Part shown: positions 7,583-17,297 of the stretch, piece by piece
Layout: the number at the start of each line of letters is the position of its first letter
Position numbering within the stretch: position 1 is the stretch's first letter
Assembly (NCBI GenBank): GCA_036381615.1
Contig: DASVCL010000012.1
Coordinates: forward strand, 79,987-143,986
Reading direction: 5' to 3'
From: CALANV01 sp036381615
Lineage (GTDB): Bacteria > Pseudomonadota > Alphaproteobacteria > CACIAM-22H2
DNA length: 64,000 nt
Made by a program: the position numbers and the translations under genes
Notes under the pieces: model-generated
What the model saw: the letters and a program-made list of their open reading frames with translations, nothing else
The model's database searches: none
Told to the model about the DNA's origin: nothing

Positions 7583-7753
7583 ATGCTTTATTGGGCAGTG
7601 GTGTTCTTGATTATCGCGCTGGTGGCCGGTCTGTTCGGCTTTGGCGGCATTGCTTCGACCGCCGCCAGCATCGCACAGATTCTGTTTTTCCTGTTCCTCG
7701 TCTTCTTTGTCATCGCCCTGATCGTCGGGCTCGTACGGCGCGGGCGGCCTTAG
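7583..7753 (+). CDS. DUF1328 (YtjA/UPF0391) small membrane protein
   Basis: A 56-residue protein with the family hallmarks: MLYWAVVFLIIALVAGLFGF at the N-terminus, GIASTAASIAQILFFLFLVF in the middle, and a short basic C-terminus. It forms two membrane helices. AAGAGG lies six bases before the ATG. Members are widespread small stress-associated membrane proteins of unknown function. It has its own EcfG promoter, and the DUF883 gene 40 bases downstream is probably on the same transcript. Confidence 0.88.
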   Translation: MLYWAVVFLIIALVAGLFGFGGIASTAASIAQILFFLFLVFFVIALIVGLVRRGRP

Positions 7754-7793
7754 CCGAGCCCCCCACGTTGACATAAACTCCGGAGGAGGCGAC

Positions 7794-8156
7794 ATGCCTG
7801 CCAATGCAGAGCCGAACATGGGTCCGGAAAGCACCGGCGCTGGCGCTAACGAGCCGCAGCGGGACATTGCGATTGAAAGGCTCAAGTCCGATCTGCGTTC
7901 GCTTCGGCACGATCTCGAATCCGCTGCCCGAACCGTCAATGAACTCAGCGCGTCTGCAGCGACAGAGGCGATGAGCCAGGCTCAAGCCCAAATGGAGCAG
8001 CTCCGCGCACGACTCGATGAGCTTGCCGCCGAAGCGCGCGCGTACGGCAGCGAGACGGCCGAAGCAGTTCGGCAACACGTCCAGGAGCGGCCTTTCGCGA
8101 GCCTGGCGATCGCCATGGTGACCGGCTTCGTGCTTGCCCACCTGATGCGTCGATAG
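7794..8156 (+). CDS. DUF883/ElaB-YqjD-like membrane-anchored protein
   Basis: A 120-residue protein with a hydrophilic N-terminus and a long helical, probably coiled-coil region (about 22-95; ERLKSDLRSLRHDLE, QAQAQMEQLRARLDELAAEA). It ends in a short C-terminal membrane anchor with the typical RPFASLAIAMVTGFVLAHL and terminal basic residues. That is the ElaB/YqjD/YgaM layout; some members bind ribosomes and hold them at the membrane in stationary phase. GGAGGAGG lies just before the ATG. Cotranscription with DUF1328 is inferred. It is convergent with treY. Confidence 0.8.
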   Translation: MPANAEPNMGPESTGAGANEPQRDIAIERLKSDLRSLRHDLESAARTVNELSASAATEAMSQAQAQMEQLRARLDELAAEARAYGSETAEAVRQHVQERPFASLAIAMVTGFVLAHLMRR

Positions 8157-8173
8157 TCGGCCGCTTGAGGCGC

Positions 8174-11065
8174 TCACACCAGAACGGCCACCGGCAGCTG
8201 CGCGAACACCTCGCTGACCGCGATCCTTCCATTTCGTGCATCGATGGCACGACCCGTTATCGCATCGTGCCGGCACTGCCCCCCGACATCGTCGATTGCG
8301 ATCTCCGTCGCCGCCCAACGATGTCCACCGTCAAAGACCATGTCCGCTTCACCCCATAGCCGGGCAAAAAGCCGGCCTACCACGATCACGGCCATCCGGT
8401 CGCCGTGGCTTCGCGCGAATGCGATCGTGTGTGCGGCCGCCTGACCCTGGACTTCGATGGGGATATAGGTTCCGTACGTAAATATCTGCGGCTGACTCTG
8501 CCGGATCGCGAGGAGGCGGCGGATCAAGGCCAGCTTGATACGCCCGTCTGCCCAATTCTCCAGAAGCGGCCGCCAGTCGCGAACCGTCTCCAGCTCCGCC
8601 AACAACGATGCACGGCCGTCGAAATCGACCGGCCGGCGATTGTCAGGATCCACAAGTGAGAAGTCCCAGAGTTCGCTCCCGCGATACAGGTCCGGGATGC
8701 CGGGACACGTCAGTTTCAGCGTCGTCTGGACGAGGCTGTTCAGCATTCCGAAGAAGGCGACCTGCGCCGCAAACGGCAGAAAGTCGTCGAGAAACGGGTT
8801 CGGCCGGCCCGTATCCACCAGATCGGTCATGAAACGGGTGCAGGCGGCCTCGTACGGCTCGTTCGGGCGGCTCCAGCTCGAGCGGGTCTTGGCTTCGCGA
8901 AGCGCCTTCACCGTATACTGGCGCAAGCGGTCCTGAAACGTCTCCAGCGCAGGTCCGGGTTCCGGCTTCCGCGACAACCATTCGGCCGGCCAGGCGCCGA
9001 TCAGAGCCTGATAGAATAAGTATTCGTCGTTCCGCGACGGTGCCCGCCTGCCATCGATCTCCGACCGCCTGAACCGGTTGAGAACCGACCAGCGTTCGAC
9101 TCTTTCCGCCCACGTGGCGTGCTTTTCCGGGAGTACGTCGATACGCGCTCGTGCGTCCTCGCCGCGCTTCGTGTCATGGGTCGCCGTAGCCAGCATGGAA
9201 TGCGGCCAGTTCCTCGCGCGCTCCTCATTTGCCCTGTGAAAAGCCGCGACCGAGATGCCGAACTGGCGAGGATCCCCGCCGACCTCATTCAGCGAGATCA
9301 GCCGATGGTAGCGGTAGAATGCGGTGTCTTCCAGCGACTTCGCCGTTACGGGCCCGGTATACTGCTGGAACTTCATCGCGAAGCGCAGCAGCTCGGCGCG
9401 TCGCGGCAAACCCAGCGGCCCCTGGTGCTCGGCAACCAGCGCCTGACGGATGAAGTCGAAGATTTCCGGGTCGGGTGCAAGCCAGCGCTTCTTTGCCTGG
9501 CTTATCGCCCAGTCGATGTCACGCGCATCCTCGGCCGTTACGCCTTGTTCGGTCACGTAGGTGCGGTAGACCGGGAAACAGGCGACAATCTCCTTGAGCG
9601 CATCCCGGAGACGGAAGCGCGTGAAATCGCGCGTCCGCCAGTCCTGTTCCGCCAGCCGGTCGAGCTGATTCGCGAGGACGGCAAGCTCGCTAGCGAGAGC
9701 CGTGTCGATGATCAGCTTTTTCGCCGTATAGAGGATTTCGTCGAAATCGAAACGCCGCTTGACGAAACGAAAATATGCCTCGGTCATCGGCCGCTCGCCT
9801 TCCGGATCGACGAGGACACCATTGACGAGGTTCAGGAACTCGTATCCGGTCGTTCCTTGGACCGGCCATGAATCCCGTAGCCGCTCGTGACGCGCGAGAA
9901 TCTTCTCGACGATGATGTAGAACAGCCCGGACCGCGAAGACATCGCGTCGGATCGATCGTCGGGTGAAATCGGTTGCGGCGCCACCTGCTGGGCAAGCCT
10001 CTGCAATGCCGCGCAATAGGCCGCAGGATCGAAAAGGCCGTCGATGTGATCGAGGCGCAACCCGTGTATGCAACCGTCCGCAATGAGGCGGCCGATCAAC
10101 CGGTGCATCTCGGCAAACAATCTCGGATTTTCCGGGCGGATTCCGGCGAGATCGTTGATCTCGAAGAACCGCCGGTAATTGATCTCGTCCGCGGCGGCGC
10201 GCCAGTAACAGACGCGATAGAACTGACGCTCGATCAGGTTGTGCAGGCGCACGAACGTATCAGGGCGGCCGGGCTCGCCGTTGTAGAGGTCGGCGGCCTC
10301 CACCAGCAATCGCCTGACGTCAGGTTGCTCCAAGGCCACGCGGGACAAGTCGGACTTGAGGCGCTGCACTCGGTCACGGGCCTCTCCCCGCCGGATGCGG
10401 GAGCGTGGCGTCGCGGAAAATGCGGCGAACTCGCCCGCGAACCGCTCGAGCGTCTCTCCGGCCGGCCCGGCAGGCGCAAGGCGCGCATCACTCAGGCGTC
10501 GACGGATGATCGAGGCGTAGTCGCGCGGCCGTACCGGAAACCGGTTCTCGAAATACCAGATACTGAATCCACCGTATTCGACGTCGAACCTGAGTTGCAG
10601 CTCACCGCGTTCCAGTACGACGCCGTACTGATCCCCGAGCACCGGGAGCAGTACCTTTCCCGGAAAGCTTCGTCGCAAGGCGCTCCAGTCGATGTCGAAG
10701 TAATCCGCGTAAGGCGAGGATTCGCCCCATTCGAGGACATCGAGCCACCATGCATTGTCCGTCTTTCCTACGCCCATGTGATTCGGGATGAAATCGAGGA
10801 TCTGCCCCATGCCATGCGCGTGCAGTACCCGGCAAAATCTCGAAAAGCTCTCCGGCGAACCGATCTCGGGGTTGAGCGCGTTGTGGTCGATTATGTCGTA
10901 TCCGTGTGAACTGCCGGGGCGCGCCTTGAGATACGACGATGCATAGACATGCGTCACCCCAAGCGCCGCCAGATACGGGACGAGGGCGGCCGCGTGATCG
11001 AACGTGAACTCGCGGTTGAACTGCAATCGGTACGAGGCGAGCGGAATTCGCGGAGGCGTACCCAT
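8174..11065 (-). CDS. treY: malto-oligosyltrehalose synthase
   Basis: A 963-residue GH13 enzyme that isomerises the reducing-end alpha-1,4 bond of a malto-oligosaccharide or glucan to alpha-1,1, making maltooligosyl-trehalose. Motifs in order: PLASYRLQFNREFTF at the start, LDFIPNHMGVG, the nucleophile region GLRLDHIDGLFDPAAY, VEKILARHERLRDSWP with the acid Glu (followed by GTTGYEF), and TATHDTKRGEDARARI. It is the last gene of the operon, eight bases after malQ. TreZ, encoded upstream, releases trehalose from the product. It lies in the cytoplasm. Confidence 0.95.
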   Translation of the reverse strand: MGTPPRIPLASYRLQFNREFTFDHAAALVPYLAALGVTHVYASSYLKARPGSSHGYDIIDHNALNPEIGSPESFSRFCRVLHAHGMGQILDFIPNHMGVGKTDNAWWLDVLEWGESSPYADYFDIDWSALRRSFPGKVLLPVLGDQYGVVLERGELQLRFDVEYGGFSIWYFENRFPVRPRDYASIIRRRLSDARLAPAGPAGETLERFAGEFAAFSATPRSRIRRGEARDRVQRLKSDLSRVALEQPDVRRLLVEAADLYNGEPGRPDTFVRLHNLIERQFYRVCYWRAAADEINYRRFFEINDLAGIRPENPRLFAEMHRLIGRLIADGCIHGLRLDHIDGLFDPAAYCAALQRLAQQVAPQPISPDDRSDAMSSRSGLFYIIVEKILARHERLRDSWPVQGTTGYEFLNLVNGVLVDPEGERPMTEAYFRFVKRRFDFDEILYTAKKLIIDTALASELAVLANQLDRLAEQDWRTRDFTRFRLRDALKEIVACFPVYRTYVTEQGVTAEDARDIDWAISQAKKRWLAPDPEIFDFIRQALVAEHQGPLGLPRRAELLRFAMKFQQYTGPVTAKSLEDTAFYRYHRLISLNEVGGDPRQFGISVAAFHRANEERARNWPHSMLATATHDTKRGEDARARIDVLPEKHATWAERVERWSVLNRFRRSEIDGRRAPSRNDEYLFYQALIGAWPAEWLSRKPEPGPALETFQDRLRQYTVKALREAKTRSSWSRPNEPYEAACTRFMTDLVDTGRPNPFLDDFLPFAAQVAFFGMLNSLVQTTLKLTCPGIPDLYRGSELWDFSLVDPDNRRPVDFDGRASLLAELETVRDWRPLLENWADGRIKLALIRRLLAIRQSQPQIFTYGTYIPIEVQGQAAAHTIAFARSHGDRMAVIVVGRLFARLWGEADMVFDGGHRWAATEIAIDDVGGQCRHDAITGRAIDARNGRIAVSEVFAQLPVAVLV

Positions 11066-11073
11066 GCCTCTAC

Positions 11074-13260
11074 CTACGATCCGTGCGGCAACGGCCGTTC
11101 CTCGGCCAGTATCCCCACGGCGCGTCTCACCCTCTGGTCTTGCCTGATTCCACTGATGTCGACCGGCAGACGGCGCCGCCAGTTGGGATGCTCGTGAAGC
11201 GTGCCCGGCAGATTGGCCTGCTCCTTCACCCCGAGAAGATCCTCGAGTCCCACCATCAGGACCCGGCAGGGCGTACGCGCGAGGAAGCGCAAAATGGCCT
11301 CGAACGGTACCTCATTCGGGTCGCAGGCTTCATCGAGCAGTCCCGTACGTTGGAGCGTTTCGACGAGCGCCGCACGATCACGGTGCCGCGCCTGCCGTTC
11401 GTTCTCGATCGCCTCCAAACTCGCGTATGCGTTGATGCGCACCCGTTCCTCGATGTCGACGCCGGCCCAATAGCCCCAGACCGTCGGCAGATCATGCGTC
11501 GTAATGGAAACAAGCGCATCGGGCGGATAATCGTTCGGCGGACGAAACTGTCCTTGCGAATCGCGTTCGAAGTACAGCAGACAGTACGACAGCAGGCCGG
11601 CCCGGCGCATGGCCGGTTGGAATCCTTCCGGCAGGGTGCCGAGATCCTCGCCGATGACAAGACATTGGTTCCGCCAGCTCTCGAGCGCCACGACGCCGAC
11701 CATCTCGTCGAAGGGATAGGCAACGTAGGCGCCTTCCGACGGGCTTCGCCCCTCGGGAATCCAAAATAGCCGCATCAAACCGAGAACATGGTCGATGCGC
11801 AGTGCGCCGGCCCATCGCATGTTCGCACGCAACAGTTCGGCAAACGGAGCGAAGGCCTGCTGACGCAAGGCTGCGGTATTCAGCGGCGGTAATCCCCAGT
11901 TCTGCCCGTTACGGTTCCACAGATCCGGCGGCGCGCCAATCGTGGCGCCGACCGCGACGAGTTGTGGTGCCGCCCACGCGTCGCCCCCGGCCGCATCGGT
12001 CCCGACGGCCAGATCGAGATAGAGCCCGATCGGCATGCCGCCCGTCCGCGCCGCTTCGGCACAACGCGCGAGCTGAAGCTCGGCCTGCCATTGCAGATAG
12101 ATGAAGAACTCGACTTCCTCTGCCTTCTCGCGGGCGAATTCAGCGACGTCAGCGGAATCCGGCGAGTGATACTCCGGTGGCCACCGGCGCCAATCGCGCA
12201 GCCAGGTCTCGCGCTCGCCGAGCGACTCCCGCAGCGCCTGGAATACCGCGAACCGCTCCAGCGCCGGATTGCGCGACAGTCTGTATTCATCGAAAGCTCT
12301 GCGACGAACACCGTCCGCCGGCTCACGCCGCCGAAACGAGCGATGGAGCAGCTCCAGAACGGGGCGCTTGAGTGCCGTCACGCCGCGATAGTCGACGAGC
12401 GGCGCTTCACGGACGCGGGTGAGTTCCGCCTGGAATCCGGGAGACGCGATCAGGCGTTGGGCCTCATCGCACGCGGCAAAATCCTCTATCGCTTCGACGT
12501 CGAGGTAGAGCGGATTGAGGAAATTCCGACTCGAGGGAGAGTACGGGCTGATATGATCCGGGTCGTCCAGGAACAAGGCGTGGAGCGGGTTGACCCCGAC
12601 TGCTGCCGCGCCGGCGCTTGCCGCCCACGACATGAGCTCTCGCAAATCGGAAAAATCGCCAATGCCCCAGCTTCGCGACGACCGCAGGCCGTAGAGTTGA
12701 ACCGCAATACCCCATATCCGGCCGCCTTGCTCGAGTACCGGCGGCCAGAATGCACGCTCTGGCGTCACAATGATCGTCGTGGCGCCCGTCAAACGACCGT
12801 GCGGCCCTTCGAGTACCAGGTCGAGCGCATGATAGCCGGGGGAAAGGCGCTGCGGTAAATCGAGCCGGCGGCGCTCGTAAGCCTTCTCGCCCAAAGCCAT
12901 GCGTTCCGACAACGCGAGCTGAGCGACGGCAATGTCTGCAGCGTGCCGAGATCCCTGTTCCTCCGTCAATGTCCACCGGATCTGCCCGGTCACGTTCTCC
13001 TGAGAAACGATGACAGTCACGAACTTCGGCGCATCCTCGCGCAGGACGACCACCGGGTCGGCGATTGACGCTGCGGCTCTGCGGTCCAACTCCGCGAGTG
13101 CCCACTCGACATCTTTCCGACTGGCGACACGAATGCCGAATACCGACAGCAGCGCGCGCTTCGTCTGATCGGGAACGATCCGAAAGACGCCTTCCTGGTC
13201 CCAGTACGCATGGCCGATCCCGAGCCGCTCCGCCAGAGTGTCGATCGGATCGGTCGTCAC
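11074..13260 (-). CDS. malQ: 4-alpha-glucanotransferase (amylomaltase)
   Basis: A 728-residue GH77 enzyme that transfers malto-oligosyl units between glucans. Motifs: WGIAVQLYGLRSSRSWGIGD, the nucleophile LRIDHVLGLMRLFWIPEG, acid Glu in VIGEDLGTLPEGF, and TTHDLPTVWGYWAG. An extra N-terminal domain of about 150 residues precedes the barrel, as in E. coli-type MalQ. I chose the GTG at 13260: it overlaps the treZ stop as GTGA and has AGAGG about ten bases upstream. An ATG at 13302 would overlap treZ by 46 bases with no good binding site. In this operon it probably rebuilds short maltodextrins for TreY and GlgE. Confidence 0.93.
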   Translation of the reverse strand: MTTDPIDTLAERLGIGHAYWDQEGVFRIVPDQTKRALLSVFGIRVASRKDVEWALAELDRRAAASIADPVVVLREDAPKFVTVIVSQENVTGQIRWTLTEEQGSRHAADIAVAQLALSERMALGEKAYERRRLDLPQRLSPGYHALDLVLEGPHGRLTGATTIIVTPERAFWPPVLEQGGRIWGIAVQLYGLRSSRSWGIGDFSDLRELMSWAASAGAAAVGVNPLHALFLDDPDHISPYSPSSRNFLNPLYLDVEAIEDFAACDEAQRLIASPGFQAELTRVREAPLVDYRGVTALKRPVLELLHRSFRRREPADGVRRRAFDEYRLSRNPALERFAVFQALRESLGERETWLRDWRRWPPEYHSPDSADVAEFAREKAEEVEFFIYLQWQAELQLARCAEAARTGGMPIGLYLDLAVGTDAAGGDAWAAPQLVAVGATIGAPPDLWNRNGQNWGLPPLNTAALRQQAFAPFAELLRANMRWAGALRIDHVLGLMRLFWIPEGRSPSEGAYVAYPFDEMVGVVALESWRNQCLVIGEDLGTLPEGFQPAMRRAGLLSYCLLYFERDSQGQFRPPNDYPPDALVSITTHDLPTVWGYWAGVDIEERVRINAYASLEAIENERQARHRDRAALVETLQRTGLLDEACDPNEVPFEAILRFLARTPCRVLMVGLEDLLGVKEQANLPGTLHEHPNWRRRLPVDISGIRQDQRVRRAVGILAEERPLPHGS

Positions 13261-15104
13261 CGCCGTACACCTCTGCCGGTAATGAACCAGGCAACCGACC
13301 ATGGCGGCAGCCGGACCGTGCTGCCCGCGGCCGGAATGTCCGGATGCGTTGCGAAGACGAGGCGCCCCTGCGGGAGACTTGTCGCCGGCGGACCGGCTTC
13401 ATCGGACAGCTGCGCAACCAGCTCGAGTCCGTCGCCATCGTCCATCTGCCATCGTACATGGAGCATTCCACCGTCGCGGACGCCGTAGGTGCCGGCGCCA
13501 CCCGCAATGCCCTTGAGACGCGGCACGATCTCCCGCATGCGCAGGTCGAGCAGCCGTCTGTAGTATGCCAGCATCTCCTTATGCGGCGATCGTTCCCGCT
13601 CCGCCCAGTTCAGTCGCGCCGACAGGAACGTAGCCAACGCCGTGGGATCGGGAATCCGATCGCGTGCGCCTGGATCCTGGAACTCCTTGAAGCGCGCGAA
13701 CTCGAGCCGTCGCCCCTCCCGCACCTTTTCGGCAAGCTCGGGGCCGAAATCGCAGAAAAACGGAAACGGCGTGGATGCCGCCCATTCCTCGCCCATGAAC
13801 AGAAGCGGCGGCGACGGCGCCAGGAGATAAATGGCCACGGCCGCGCGCACCGCCTCCTGCGATGCAATCTGCGTTATTCGTGCCCCAAAGGCTGTGTTGC
13901 CGACCTGATCGTGGTTCTGCAGGAACGAAACGAATGCCGTCGGGGAAAGATGCCCGCTTGGCTCCCCTCTTCGCTTCCCGCCGCGGTGCTCGGACGGCTC
14001 GCCTTGATAGCTGAAACCTTCGGCCAGCGCACGCCCGAGCCAACGTACCGGTTTTTCCCCATAATCGGCGTAATACCCATCGCGGACGCCGGTAATCGCG
14101 ACATGCAGCGCGTGATGAACATCGTCGTTCCATTGCGCATCGTAGAGGCCGCGTCGTCCTGACGCATACTGCAGGAGCGTGGCGGCGTTATTGTCGTTCT
14201 CGAGCACGAGATGCACGTGCCGGTCCGAAAAATGCCGGCGGACCGTGTCGGCCAGCTCGACGAGAATGTTCGGAGCGCTGTCGTCGATGATGGCATGGAC
14301 CGCATCGAGCCGCAGGCCGTCGATATTGTATTCCTCGAGCCAGTAGAGCGCGTTGTGGATCATGAAATCGCGCACCACGCGTCTGTGTTCGCCGTCATAG
14401 TTGATTGCCGCGCCCCATGGGGTGTGATGCCGCTCGGTAAAGAACGGCTTCGCATAGGCGCCAAGGTAGTTTCCTTCCGGGCCGAAATGGTTGTAGACGA
14501 CATCGAGAAACACCATCAGCCCCCGCCGGTGCGCCGCTTCGACGAGAAGCTTGAGATCGTTCGGACGTCCATATGCGCCATCGGGCGCGAAGAGATAAAC
14601 GCCGTCGTATCCCCAGTTGTGCCGTCCGGGCGCCTCGGCCAACGGCATGAGTTCGATGGCCGTGACGCCGAGCCCGATCAAATGGTCGAAGTGTTCGATG
14701 GCGCCGGCGTAAGAGCCGCTTCGACTGAACGTGCCGACATGAAGCTCATACAGAGTCGTTTCATCCCACGGACGCCCGTGCCAGTCGTCGTCCTCCCAAT
14801 CGAACTCCGTTGGATCGACGACAATGCTCCAGCCGTGAACATCCCCGGCCTGATCCCGCGAGGCAGGATCGGGAACCGCCATGTTGTCGTCGATGACATA
14901 CATGTAGCGGCTTCCGGGTCTGGCCGCGTCCGTCGTGAGCTCGAACCACCCCTCGCCCATGTCATGCATCGGCAAAATGCGGCCCGACCCGCCCGTGTTG
15001 AGCTGGAGGCTGACGCGCCCGGCCGACGGGGCCCACAGCCGGAAGCGAACGGCGCCGTCGTCCAGGACGGAGGCGCCGAACGGCATCTCGTGGCGACGTT
15101 TCAT
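13257..15104 (-). CDS. treZ: malto-oligosyltrehalose trehalohydrolase
   Basis: A 615-residue GH13 enzyme that cuts trehalose from maltooligosyl-trehalose. It has an N-terminal CBM48-like domain (VRFRLWAPSAGRVSLQL), then YELHVGTFSRSGSY, FLDVVYNHFGPEGNY, the nucleophile GLRLDAVHAIIDDSAP, acid Glu in HLVLENDNNAA and FLQNHDQVGN. The TreY partner lies two genes downstream. It starts 12 bases after the glgX stop with a weak ribosome site and ends in a GTGA overlap with malQ, so translation of the three genes is probably coupled. Confidence 0.94.
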   Translation of the reverse strand: MKRRHEMPFGASVLDDGAVRFRLWAPSAGRVSLQLNTGGSGRILPMHDMGEGWFELTTDAARPGSRYMYVIDDNMAVPDPASRDQAGDVHGWSIVVDPTEFDWEDDDWHGRPWDETTLYELHVGTFSRSGSYAGAIEHFDHLIGLGVTAIELMPLAEAPGRHNWGYDGVYLFAPDGAYGRPNDLKLLVEAAHRRGLMVFLDVVYNHFGPEGNYLGAYAKPFFTERHHTPWGAAINYDGEHRRVVRDFMIHNALYWLEEYNIDGLRLDAVHAIIDDSAPNILVELADTVRRHFSDRHVHLVLENDNNAATLLQYASGRRGLYDAQWNDDVHHALHVAITGVRDGYYADYGEKPVRWLGRALAEGFSYQGEPSEHRGGKRRGEPSGHLSPTAFVSFLQNHDQVGNTAFGARITQIASQEAVRAAVAIYLLAPSPPLLFMGEEWAASTPFPFFCDFGPELAEKVREGRRLEFARFKEFQDPGARDRIPDPTALATFLSARLNWAERERSPHKEMLAYYRRLLDLRMREIVPRLKGIAGGAGTYGVRDGGMLHVRWQMDDGDGLELVAQLSDEAGPPATSLPQGRLVFATHPDIPAAGSTVRLPPWSVAWFITGRGVRR

Positions 15105-15116
15105 CGAAAGCAGCAG

Positions 15117-17297
15117 TTAGGGAACTGAGCCGTACACGGTACGTTCGCCCGTTCCCACCATGATGACGACCGAACGGCCCTTCACGAACGTATGTTCCCC
15201 GCGGAGAATCTCTTTTTTCCGTCCAATCCCCCTGGCTGCGGCGGTATCGAAGGCAACGGACCAGTGCGCCACAGCGGTGACGCCAGGAACCTTGAACCGC
15301 ATGTCCTCGTGGTGCGCGTTGAGGATGAGGATGACCGGCGCTTCGTTGTCGATCTCGGTATCGGTCAGCCCGTGATACTGCGTGAGCTCGCCCCACAGCA
15401 TCAGAGCGAGAAAGCGCGCTTCCGGAAAGCACCAGTCTTCCGGCGTCATTTCGCCGCCGTCAGGCTTCAGCCAGGTCACGTCTTTTTGCTTGCCGTGCTG
15501 TACGGGCGTACCCCTCAGAAACTTGCCGCCCCGCGGCCATTTGTACTTCTTACGAAAGGCGATCAGCATGCGGACGAAATCGAACAGCTCCCATCTCATG
15601 TGGTCATCGCTGCTGGGCCACGTGACCCAGCCGATCGGATTGTCCTGGCAATACGGGTTGTTGTTGCCCTTCTGACTGTTGCCGAACTCATCACCGGCAA
15701 GAATCATCGGCACGCCCAGCGACAGCAGCAGCGTCGCCAACATGTTCCGTTTCTGCCGTTCGCGCAGGTGAAGGACCTGTTCATCGTCCGTTTCGCCCTC
15801 CACGCCGCAGTTCCAGCTGTAATTCTCCGAAATGCCGTCCCGATTGTGCTCGCCGTTGGCCTCGTTGTGTTTGCGGTTGTAGCTGACGAGATCCTGCAAC
15901 GTGAATCCGTCGTGGCACGTGACGAAATTGATGGTGGCCCACGGCCGGCGCGCCCGGCGATCGTAGAGGTCGGCCGATCCGGTGATACGCCTCGCCACCT
16001 CGCCGATCAGCCCTCCGTCGCCGCGCCAGAAGCGCCGTATCGTGTCGCGATAGCGGTCGTTCCATTCGGACCAGCCCGGCGGCAAGTGCCCCACCTGATA
16101 ACCTCCGGGCCCGATGTCCCAAGGCTCCGCGACCAGCTTGACTCGGGACAGAACGGGATCCTGCCGCACCGCCTGCAGAAACGGTGCATGCTCGTCATAT
16201 CCGGCGGGTCCCCGTGCGAGTGTCGTCGCGAGGTCGAACCGGAAACCGTCGACGTGCATTTCCTCGACCCAGTACCGCAGCGAGTCCATGACCAGCTGCA
16301 GAACGCGCGGGTGCCCGAGATTGAGGGCGTTGCCGCACCCGGTGAAGTCCTCGTAGTAACGCGGGTCGCCTCCGGCGAGCCGGTAATAGCTGGCGTTATC
16401 GATCCCCCTGAAGCTCAGGGTGGGGCCAAGATGGTTGCCTTCGGCGGTATGATTGTAGACGACGTCGAGAATGACCTCGATTCCGGCGGCGTGAAGCCGG
16501 GATACCATGGTCTTGAACTCGTTGACGTTTCGGCCGGAAAGGTATCGCGGCTCCGGCGCGAAGAAGCCGATCGAGTTGTAGCCCCAGAAATTGCGCAGAT
16601 CCTTCCCGAGCAGGTACCGGTCGTCGACGAATGCGTGAACCGGCAGCAACTCGACCGCCGTGATGCCGAGGCGGATCAGATACTCAATGGTTTCGGGCGC
16701 ACAAAGCGCCGCAAAGGACCCGCGGATGGCAGGTGCGATGTCTCGGCGCTGCATCGTGAAACCGCGCACATGCAGCTCGTATATGATCGTGCTGGTCCAT
16801 GGCGTTTGCGGCCGCCGGTCGTCGTTCCAGGAAAATGCCGTGTCCAGAAGCACGCATTTCGGCATGCCTCGCGCATTGTCGCGCCGATCGAAGGAGAGGT
16901 CCTGCCGAGGGCTGCCGACCCGATAGCCGAAATGCGCGTCTGACCAGCGAACGCGCCCAAACAGGGCCTTCGCGTAGGGGTCCAGCAGAAGCTTGTGATG
17001 ATTGAAGCGATGTCCATGTGCCGGATCGTAGGGCCCATAGACGCGGTATCCGTAAAGCATACCTGGCCGCGCATCGGGGAGATACGCGTGCCAGATCTCG
17101 TCGGTCCGTTCCGCGAGGCGGATTCGGTCGATCTCGCGCGCCCCCGTGGCATCGAAGATCGAAAGGTCGACGCGCTCGGCATTCGCCGAAAAGAGGGCAA
17201 AATTGGCACCTTTGCCATCCCATGTCGCACCGAGCGGATATGGCCGGCCCGGTTCTACACGCTGCTGCGCTGGCCACGTCAACGGCGCCTCAGGCAT
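15117..17297 (-). CDS. glgX: glycogen debranching enzyme (GlgX/TreX type)
   Basis: A 726-residue isoamylase-type GH13 enzyme that hydrolyses alpha-1,6 branches. It has an N-terminal CBM48 (PLGATWDGKGANFALFSANA), YELHVRGFTM and VYNHTAEGNHLGPTLSFRG. The nucleophile is Asp355 in GFRFDLATTLARG and the acid is Glu391 in LVAEPWDIGPGGYQ. FVTCHDGFTLQDLVSYN and AGDEFGNSQKGNNNPYCQD follow. The start overlaps the glgB stop by eight bases. In the operon it frees linear chains from the branched glucan for TreY/TreZ, the role called TreX in trehalose operons. Confidence 0.95.
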   Translation of the reverse strand: MPEAPLTWPAQQRVEPGRPYPLGATWDGKGANFALFSANAERVDLSIFDATGAREIDRIRLAERTDEIWHAYLPDARPGMLYGYRVYGPYDPAHGHRFNHHKLLLDPYAKALFGRVRWSDAHFGYRVGSPRQDLSFDRRDNARGMPKCVLLDTAFSWNDDRRPQTPWTSTIIYELHVRGFTMQRRDIAPAIRGSFAALCAPETIEYLIRLGITAVELLPVHAFVDDRYLLGKDLRNFWGYNSIGFFAPEPRYLSGRNVNEFKTMVSRLHAAGIEVILDVVYNHTAEGNHLGPTLSFRGIDNASYYRLAGGDPRYYEDFTGCGNALNLGHPRVLQLVMDSLRYWVEEMHVDGFRFDLATTLARGPAGYDEHAPFLQAVRQDPVLSRVKLVAEPWDIGPGGYQVGHLPPGWSEWNDRYRDTIRRFWRGDGGLIGEVARRITGSADLYDRRARRPWATINFVTCHDGFTLQDLVSYNRKHNEANGEHNRDGISENYSWNCGVEGETDDEQVLHLRERQKRNMLATLLLSLGVPMILAGDEFGNSQKGNNNPYCQDNPIGWVTWPSSDDHMRWELFDFVRMLIAFRKKYKWPRGGKFLRGTPVQHGKQKDVTWLKPDGGEMTPEDWCFPEARFLALMLWGELTQYHGLTDTEIDNEAPVILILNAHHEDMRFKVPGVTAVAHWSVAFDTAAARGIGRKKEILRGEHTFVKGRSVVIMVGTGERTVYGSVP

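Noticed and set aside
9974..10909. Long open frames on the plus strand opposite treY, and many like it opposite the glucan genes.
   Set aside because: They are GC-rich antisense shadows with Arg/Gln-rich composition, no motifs and no ribosome sites; the minus-strand genes have clear catalytic motifs.
13261..13302. ATG start 42 bases upstream of the chosen malQ GTG.
   Set aside because: It would overlap treZ by 46 bases without a ribosome site, whereas the GTG sits in a GTGA overlap with AGAGG upstream.
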